This document shows positions 57,888 to 64,000 of a stretch of DNA of 64,000 nucleotides, one piece after another. The DNA is taken from the NCBI GenBank assembly GCA_033977485.1, contig CM066992.1:103180140-103244139 (forward strand). The letters run 5' to 3'. The number at the start of each line of letters is the position of its first letter. Position 1 is the stretch's first letter. A program made the position numbers and the translations under genes. The stretch is from Hydrangea macrophylla (taxonomy: Eukaryota > Streptophyta > Magnoliopsida > Cornales > Hydrangeaceae). The notes below the pieces were generated by a model, which did no database searches, was not told the origin of the DNA, and saw only the letters and a program-made list of their open reading frames with translations.

Positions 57888-58458
57888 GGGGTGATTTTAA
57901 GGGTTGAGTAATGAAATAAAATCATTCAAACAACTTGTTTAATCATCATTCACAATTGAGCCCTAGTTTGAGTGAAAAATCTATTTGCTCTAAATTTCAA
58001 TTGTAATTCTTGTGAGAGTAAATTGTAGTGAGCAATTGTATTATCTACTCACTAAGGAGTTGTTGTGTGAGCTTTAATTGTATTCATTCACTCTAGAGAG
58101 AGAGTTATCATTTGTACCCAAATTATTCATTTGTAAAGAGTGAGGGTTAGAAACCCTTGTGTGCAAAGAAGAGGTGTTCTTCTTTGGGAGAGATTGAAGG
58201 CTTTTGTAACGGTTTAATCTACACCCGTAAGTAGGTTGATAAAGGAATCCTCAAGAGGTATCCTTGAGGGGTGGACGAAGGCCGCGGAGTGCGGATTGCC
58301 GAACCACTTGAAAACTCGATTTGCAAGTGTCTCTTCCCTTCTCTCTTTACATTATTGCTTGTGATCGTGTTTAATTTGTAATTACGTTTTAAAAATATTT
58401 ATTTTTCACTAAAACCTTATTCACCCCCCTCTAAGGTTTCAATATTTGGGCCAACAAT

Positions 58459-58470
58459 TGGTATCAGAGC
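58459..58470 (+). other. Primer-binding site of the SIRE-like element
   Basis: Exact TGGTATCAGAGC two bases after the LTR end. Confidence 0.88.
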
Positions 58471-58520
58471 TTCGGCTCTTCTATTTTCAAAAGTTTTTGA
58501 AAAATTTTGAGTTAAGATCC

Positions 58521-59736
58521 ATGGAAACTATATTTTTTGAAAATGGATATTGTATTATCACTCCTCCATCGTTGAGTGATCATAATTATGATCATTGGAA
58601 GAGGAGAATACAAATTTATTTTCTTTCACTTGACTACAATCTTTGGAGTATTGTCAAAGATGGTTTTTCTCCTAAACCAAAGATTGAATGGAATGAAAAT
58701 GATCAAAATAACTTTCTATTGAATCTTAAAGCTATGAAAATTCTTTATAATTCTTTGGATGATATTTCATATAATAGAAATCGTTCATGCTCTAATGCAA
58801 ATGAAATTTGGTTGTGTTTAGAAAATTTTTATATTAATACTAACCAAATTTGTGAAGAGGAAAGAGTGTGTCGATTCACCAATGAAGAAGAAGATGAGAA
58901 TGAGAAAATGGCAAAAGGAGAAACTTGGGATGATGATGATGATGCATCCGAAGATGAGTTAAGCAACCAAGAAGCCGCTCATGAAATTAAGGTAAAAGAG
59001 GTAAACTCCAACTCATCCGCTAATTATAATGAGCTTCAATGTACTTTTGAGGAGTTACATGAGGAGTTAGAGAATTTGGGATCTAAATATAACTCTTAAA
59101 AAGATTTTTTCCAAACTTTCAAATGAGTAAAATATTTTGAAATCCCAAAATGAATCTTTGAAGATTGAAAATGAAAAACATGTTTTAAGAGCACAATCTC
59201 CAAATGAGATTAAAAAAGAAAATTTGGAGTTGAAAAGGCAATTGGATGATTTAAAATCTCAAAATGAAATTTTGAGAAAAGAAAAACTTGTTTCAACCAA
59301 TCAACCTTCAAGTGAATTTATTGAAAAAGAAAAGGTTGAATTGAGAAAGGAGGTGGATGATTTAACAAAACTTTGGCCAAGTTTACTCAAGGGTGAACAA
59401 AATTTGAATATACTTTTGGGAAAACAAAATTGTGTTTTTGAGAAGGCTGGTTTGGGATTTAATCACACATATAAGGAAAAGAAGTACAAAAGCTTCTTTG
59501 TAAAGTTCACACCCTCTATTTCAAATTCTCAAAATCCTCACAAGAAATTCTTTGTCAAGGAATCAATCTCAAATGAGACCCTCCCCCATATAACTTGTCA
59601 TTATTGCATGAAAATGGGGCATTTTAATTACAAATGTTCAATTCATAAGAAAATTAACATGGTTTGGTATGTGAAGGGATCTTCTCCTACCTCCTTGGCA
59701 AATGTGGCATCCAAGAGGTGCTTGGATAATGGTTAA
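58521..59736 (+). pseudogene. Copia gag, broken in the middle
   Basis: First block 58521-59099: METIFFENGYCIITPPSLSD, NYDHWKRRIQIYF, then the UBN2-type core, an acidic DDDDDASEDE stretch. A stop falls at 59097 and the frame changes. Second block, about 59137-59736: Lys/Glu-rich coiled coil (LELKRQLDDLKSQNEIL), then a zinc knuckle CHYCMKMGHFNYKC (CX2CX4HX4C), then a short tail. About 60 residues seem missing from the core region where the LTR family usually has more helix. The stop makes it a likely pseudogene, though the lesion is small. Confidence 0.82.
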
Positions 59737-60224
59737 ATCTCTCACCTTAAGCCTAGTAGGAGTAGGTTAGATTAACTTGTTTTGATATGTCTCTTGAGTT
59801 TGCTAGCATGCTAATCATGTTTGGTATATTACATTAATTTGTTTTGATTGTGAAACCATGCTTACTTTTTGAATGGCATGTTGTTTTGGTGTTCATAGTA
59901 TTCCCATCCTCCTAAGGAGATAATGCATAATTTTGATCATATAATTGGTATTCATTCATACATGCATATATTGAGGGGGAACATATTACTATGTTCACTT
60001 TAGTTTATTTGGTTTTTAGTTGCTTTTGGTATCTTATTGCCTCCATGACATATTTGCTAATCTTGAGGGGGAACTCTTAGTTCAAAACTCCAGTCTTTTT
60101 GTTGTTGTAAAAAAAGGGGGAAATGATATAGAGATATGAAAATAATAGAGATCTTTAAATAAAGGGAAAATGATAATAGAGATTTTTTTTTTTAAGTTAT
60201 CATTCTTGGATTCATATTTTGTAT

Positions 60225-60307
60225 TTCTTGCTTACATGTTTATGTGCTTATATGTCTATGTGATATTCAATGAGCACCGGGAAAATGATTCATTGGTTGG
60301 GAGTAAT
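60225..60307 (+). repeat. Fragment of family D LTR, inverted relative to the solo copy
   Basis: Reverse complement of about 39050-39115: TGCTTATATGTCTATGTG, CAATGAGCACCGGGAAAATG, TTGGGAGTAAT. The copia LTR at 60308 begins directly after, so that element probably inserted into this family D LTR; the rest would lie beyond the window. Confidence 0.75.
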
Positions 60308-61316
60308 TGTTGGGTTTGTGCCCTCAAACCATTATTTTATATAGGAGACATTGACATTTTAATATATGGATATCAGCTTTACATTTTGTTATGTATGTTT
60401 CTTTCATGAGATGATTGTTATCCTTAAGTATCATAGTAAGTAATGCGTGTATGTATGAGATACATACAAGTGAGATACGAATTGCTATTCTTTGTTACAT
60501 AGAACATGTCACAGTGGATGTTGAGACTAGGATATCTCATCAGGTTTACACTGTAGCATGATTAACTACCATTGGATGGAGTGATCAATCTCAATCACTA
60601 GAGTGTAACTCTTAGTTAATATGCCAGTGCTTATAGTGCATTGACGGACCTGAGCTTTCCTATTGACACTCAAGTCTGTCAATCAGTCGATAGGAACTCA
60701 TAACTTGTGTAAGGTACGTGTTCTCAATCTTGAGACGATTATGAACACAGACTGTGGATATGACTGCTTTGACTTACCAATCAGTGAGGTCTATAGAAGA
60801 TCAACACCTGGGTATCTTGGGTATGTCATATTCATAGGGTTGTGAACGTATATTGTCAAGACAGAATCTACCCTCTGTTTCAGAGTAAGCATTCCCTTGA
60901 GAATGTCACCAAGTCAATTACTGAGTACTGCAGTCTTGTTGATAAGAGTTATCAACATGTTTGGTAATCATGAGAGGTGAATGGGACTCAAGGAATTCAA
61001 GAAGTAATCATGATTCAGGTTGACAGTAACAGTTATCCGACTACCTGAATATGATTACGAATGCTGAAGGTAGAGGGACATTAGTACAACATACAAGTCT
61101 AGTTATCGTTTCGGATATGTTCTTTTGCGTTGGAGTTCAGTTATTGTTTTATAGTGGAGTAAACGTTAACTGACCAGTTAGTTAGTTTGTGATCAAAGAG
61201 TTTGGTCACGGTAATTAACAAACTGGTCTGAGCCAACAATTAAGAGCCTAGGAGGTCCCACTCTTAGCTCCGCCAGGATACTTGGAAAGACACATGAGGA
61301 AGTTGTCAAGACAAGT

Positions 61317-61410
61317 TTGATCGATCGAAGGATGTTCGATCGATTGAAGTCTTGGAAGTCTCGATCGATCGAGAATGGTTTGATCGATCGAAGGTCTTCG
61401 ATCGCTCGAA
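61317..61410. repeat. TTCGATCGATCGAA-type palindromes directly upstream of the TATA box
   Basis: Five or six copies: TTGATCGATCGAAG, TTCGATCGATTGAAG, CTCGATCGATCGAG, TTGATCGATCGAAG, TTCGATCGCTCGAAG, ending about 23 bp before TATAAATA. Confidence 0.88.
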
Positions 61411-61432
61411 GTCTAGGTCGGTTCTGGGAATC

Positions 61433-61440
61433 TATAAATA
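61433..61440 (+). promoter_or_regulatory. TATA box of the right-edge copia element
   Basis: TATAAATA in a CTATAAATAGG context. Confidence 0.65.
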
Positions 61441-61788
61441 GGCAGCTGCGTTCTGGAAAAGAAGTTCGTCGTTTTGAACGTCAGAAGCTGCAGAAACTGT
61501 TTTAGAGCACCAAACCTTCTCCTTCCTCTCCATTAGGGTTCCCACCAACCCTAGTCCTTCCTGCGAGCATCCATAGGAGTCATAAGAGTGAAGGCCATCT
61601 AGTGGAAGCTGCTGGAAGTTCAAGAAAATCAGAATTGGGTTCACGACACTAAGGTATAACCCTTGTCCCCTCTTGTGCGCATCTATGGAATTAACGAGTA
61701 GTAGATCCTGGGCTACCAATCAGTTATTATAACTGAATCTTTTCCGCTGCGCGTTTAAAATAATTTTAAACCTTTTTTTTCCATCAAT

Positions 61789-61800
61789 TGGTATCAGAGC
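61789..61800 (+). other. Primer-binding site of the right-edge copia element
   Basis: Exact TGGTATCAGAGC two bases after the LTR end. Confidence 0.9.
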
Positions 61801-63498
61801 CACACTTGTTTGGATCTATAGATGCGTTTTGGAACACTAGTTTTGATTTGCATGTTGATTTTAGAACTGGTTTCGAAACTACATCGTCATAGATCTATTT
61901 CTGCAGTGTTATCGCAGCAGAGTACAAATCTGTGAATGCATGGGATGCAAGGCCGGTTCGATTGATCGAACATGTTTTGATCGATCGAACATCCTCTGTA
62001 CTCGAGCGATCGAACAGGTTTCGAGCGATCGAACATTGATATGTTCGATCGATCGAATGACAGTCGATCGATCGAGACAAATTCTTTGTCAGGTTCTCTG
62101 TTTCACAGTTTTAAAGTGTTTTGAAATGAAAAAGCTTTAATTTTAAAAGTATTCTGTAATTTTTTAAATCATTCTGTGAAATAGAATGTTCAAGCGATTG
62201 AACAGTGTTCAATCGATCGAAGGTTCGAGCGATTGAACGGCCTTCGATCGATCGAACTGTGACAGAGAAGTAAGATGCTGTTTTTAAGTTCTAATTCAGT
62301 ATGTAAAGAGTTTATATACTGTGTGAATCAATTAAGTGTTCCAATATTACATATATTTGTTATGCATGTGTGGATGCGTGTACGACTAACCCTTTTGCAG
62401 CTAGTTTAGTCACTATCTCCCATGGAACCAAGTCTTTTAAATTTTGTATTGAAACTGTTTGAGATTGGTGCATGTTGTAATTTAAGTTTGGTTTGGTTTT
62501 AAGGCATATGTAAAGGGCGCTGCGACTTCAATCCTACGAAAAGGAAAGTCGCACCGGTTTCCCTAGCCTTTTATTTTGTTGTTGCTATTTCTATTTCTAG
62601 ATAAATTGTAAGCTTCGAAAGAAGCATAGGACAAATGTAATAGAATTAGAAAATCCATGAAGATGGAGTAAGGAGCCATTGTCCATGAAGATGGAGCTGG
62701 AGGCGATCAAACCAAAAAGGAGGTTCTATGGAGATAGAGCCATGGGAGATAGAGGCATCGTTTGGATGTCTTTATTTTCAATTTTAGTTTTTGTTTTATG
62801 TGCTTGGTTGTGATTGGCATTTAATTATATTGTTACTACTTGCATGCACGTAAAACAAGTTTTCTAAAATAAGATTCAAAAACTATTTTTTAACGCATTA
62901 GTAAACATTGGATGTTTATGGGTAATGTATAAAAACAAATTTTTCTAAAAAGAAAAATCCTTAATTTACCAAATCTAGTGGGAGAGGGTCTTATTTATTG
63001 ACACCCACGATCTTCCATTAACAGTTCACTGTAAGATGAGTAGTGCATTCTGTGTCACCTCGTCAGGGGTGATCATTCCATACGGAGGGTGCATTACTTA
63101 TTGGTTACTAGATGTGAACTTCTTTTGATAGGATCAATCAGACGTGTTAGAGGGTGACCACCACACGGAGGCGCTACTTGAGACGGTTGTGATTGGATCT
63201 TAGTTAATGGTACACACTAGCTAAGCTATGGATAAGGGATCCCACACGGGGCATTGTTCAGAAACTTAGAGATCAAAAGGGATTGGGAGTCATAACTTGT
63301 TTTTGCAAGAGTTGCATAGCGGACAAGTCTTGATTAATCGAAAAATAGAAAATTGACCTCCACACGGAGGCTTTATTCTTTTGTTTCGATATTCCGGCGA
63401 CTTTGTTTTAAAATAAGAGTTTTAAGGATTCTTTTATTTCAAACTGTCAAATCCTGATATCCATATTTATTTTGTTTGTTTGATTTTCAATAATCATA
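61801..63498 (+). other. Long 5' leader of the right-edge copia element
   Basis: About 1.7 kb between primer site and gag with no gene. It holds a second set of TCGATCGA palindromes (61958-62257), paired GAAGATGGAG repeats (62655-62745), and four CACACGGAGG/ATACGGAGG-type repeats (63080-63372), some within CCTCCACACGGAGG, a small hairpin. Upstream ATGs are many, so translation of gag probably needs splicing, shunting or internal entry; that is inference. Confidence 0.7.
61958..62257. repeat. TCGATCGA palindromes in the copia leader
   Basis: Nine or so copies: TTCGATTGATCGAAC, TTGATCGATCGAAC, CGAGCGATCGAAC twice, TTCGATCGATCGAAT, GTCGATCGATCGAG, then three more at 62188-62257. The motif class is the same as in the LTR promoter, but this set lies downstream of the primer site. 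Confidence 0.88.
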
Positions 63499-64000
63499 AT
63501 GTCTGGATATGCATTTAGTCCACTTGCCACCATACTCACTCAAAACAAGTTAACTGGAAACAACTACACTGAATGGAAACGTAACCTTGACATCGTGTTA
63601 ACTGCGGAGGATCACATATATGTCCTCACCACCCCATGCCCCGAAGAACCCACGGTAAATGCTTCGGCAGCTGCCAGACGCGAGTTCGACAAATGGAAGA
63701 AGTCGAATGGAATGGCTCGTTGCTATATTCTGGCCTCAATGGCTGGTGTGTTGCAACACCAATTCCAATCGAATGATTCTGCCAGTGACATTATCACATC
63801 CCTGAAAAAGATGTTTGGGGAGCATGGCAGGCCTGCCAGACAGGTAGCCATGCAAAAGATAATGAGTGCAAAGATGTCGGAAGGGACTCCAGTCAAGGAA
63901 CATGTTTTAAAAATGATTGGTTATTTAAACGAGCTGGAGACCCTAGGTGCCAACATCGATGCACAGACCCAAGTTGATATGATCCTCAATTCGCTATCGC
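63499..64000 (+). CDS. Ty1/copia gag (C-terminus cut by window edge)
   Basis: Open from ATG at 63499 for 167 codons to the window end: MSGYAFSPLATILTQNKLTG, NYTEWKRNLDIVLTAEDHIY, REFDKWKKSNGMARCYILASM, FGEHGRPARQVAMQKIMSAKM, and LKMIGYLNELETLGANIDAQ. This is the DUF4219/UBN2-type copia gag that forms the virus-like particle core in the cytoplasm. No frameshift. The zinc knuckle and pol should follow outside. Confidence 0.92.
   Translation, partial: MSGYAFSPLATILTQNKLTGNNYTEWKRNLDIVLTAEDHIYVLTTPCPEEPTVNASAAARREFDKWKKSNGMARCYILASMAGVLQHQFQSNDSASDIITSLKKMFGEHGRPARQVAMQKIMSAKMSEGTPVKEHVLKMIGYLNELETLGANIDAQTQVDMILNSLS

Larger units (their letters stand above)
57081..58456 (+). repeat. 5' LTR of the SIRE-like copia element
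   Basis: TGTTTATGTTTGTTTTGATG... to ...GGGCCAACA directly before the primer site. Palindromes at 57684-57783 and TATA box at 57882. The start is chosen by the TG and the typical TTTTGATGATGACAAA opening. Confidence 0.75.
57081..60140 (+). mobile_element. Ty1/copia (SIRE-like) element with gag only
   Basis: 5' LTR 57081-58456, primer site 58459-58470, gag in two open blocks (58521-59736), then a spacer and a polypurine-like AAAAAAAGGGGGAAATGA at about 60110-60127. Protease, integrase, RT and the 3' LTR are not present. AGGGGGAAC occurs twice before it (59974 and 60070). Either an internal deletion or a gag-only derivative; decay of gag favours deletion. Confidence 0.75.
60308..61786 (+). repeat. 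5' LTR of the right-edge copia element
   Basis: 1479 bp, TGTTGGGTTTGTGCCCTC... to ...TTTTTTTTCCATCA. Palindromes at 61317-61410 and TATAAATA at 61433-61440 define the promoter. The leader includes GGGTTCCCACCAACCCTAG-like sequence, AT-rich end before the primer site. Confidence 0.85.
60308..64000 (+). mobile_element. Ty1/copia element, 5' half, apparently intact
   Basis: 5' LTR 60308-61786, primer site 61789-61800, a long leader of about 1.7 kb, and gag from 63499 that is open to the window edge. No disabling change is visible. Its pol and 3' LTR are outside. Confidence 0.87.

Noticed and set aside
58459..61800. tRNA gene at TGGTATCAGAGC sites
   Set aside because: These 12-bp matches are retrotransposon primer sites; no cloverleaf surrounds them.

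Overview
This window is nuclear DNA from a flowering plant, most likely a dicot. It is AT-rich and non-coding over most of its length, and it is filled with plant LTR retrotransposons of the Ty3/gypsy and Ty1/copia types, MITEs, a Mutator-like (MULE) DNA transposon and hAT remnants. I recognise only one ordinary host gene, a two-exon RING-finger E3 ligase of the BOI/BRG (SBP1-like) family at about 32.1-33.1 kb. The species cannot be named from the sequence.

Layout. 1-3150: 5' end of a Ty3/gypsy element on the minus strand (open gag, primer-binding site, 2.1-kb LTR). 3151-9022: a pile of LTR fragments. 9028-14981: a plus-strand gypsy element with exact GAGTG target-site duplications, cut down by internal deletions. 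14987-19528: more LTR-like sequence, including a TATA-bearing promoter near 16.45 kb. About 20.0-23.85 kb: a decayed Ty1/copia element. 24-31.5 kb: AT-rich intergenic DNA with at least seven MITE-like elements, several with exact 8- or 9-bp duplications. 31.9-33.1 kb: the RING gene. 33.7-41.2 kb: intergenic DNA that seems to hold a hAT-like remnant, inside it a possible Helitron, inside that a 2.5-kb solo LTR with TAAAT duplications. 42002-47120: a complete-looking 5.1-kb MULE with 83-bp perfect terminal inverted repeats and 9-bp duplications, carrying two convergent genes. 47.3-48.8 kb: MITEs and a foldback. 48.8-56.4 kb: a decayed minus-strand gypsy element whose gag is split by a small LTR element with only a 200-bp interior. 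56.5-57.1 kb: hAT remnant. 57.1-60.1 kb: a copia element with gag but no pol. 60308-64000: the 5' part of a copia element whose gag is open to the window edge.

The two results I rate highest are these. First, the MULE: a 1045-aa transposase gene (two exons, all expected motifs) faces a small GRF-zinc-finger gene with a C-terminal membrane segment, an arrangement like mudrA/mudrB of maize MuDR but with an unrelated second protein. Second, at least seven different LTR families, both gypsy and copia, carry arrays of short perfect palindromes that differ in their flanks but share a TCGA core. In the four cases on the plus strand an array sits 18-97 bp upstream of a TATA box, which suggests a convergent promoter or silencing module.

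Coordinates of degenerate elements are approximate. All family assignments rest on motifs read by eye.
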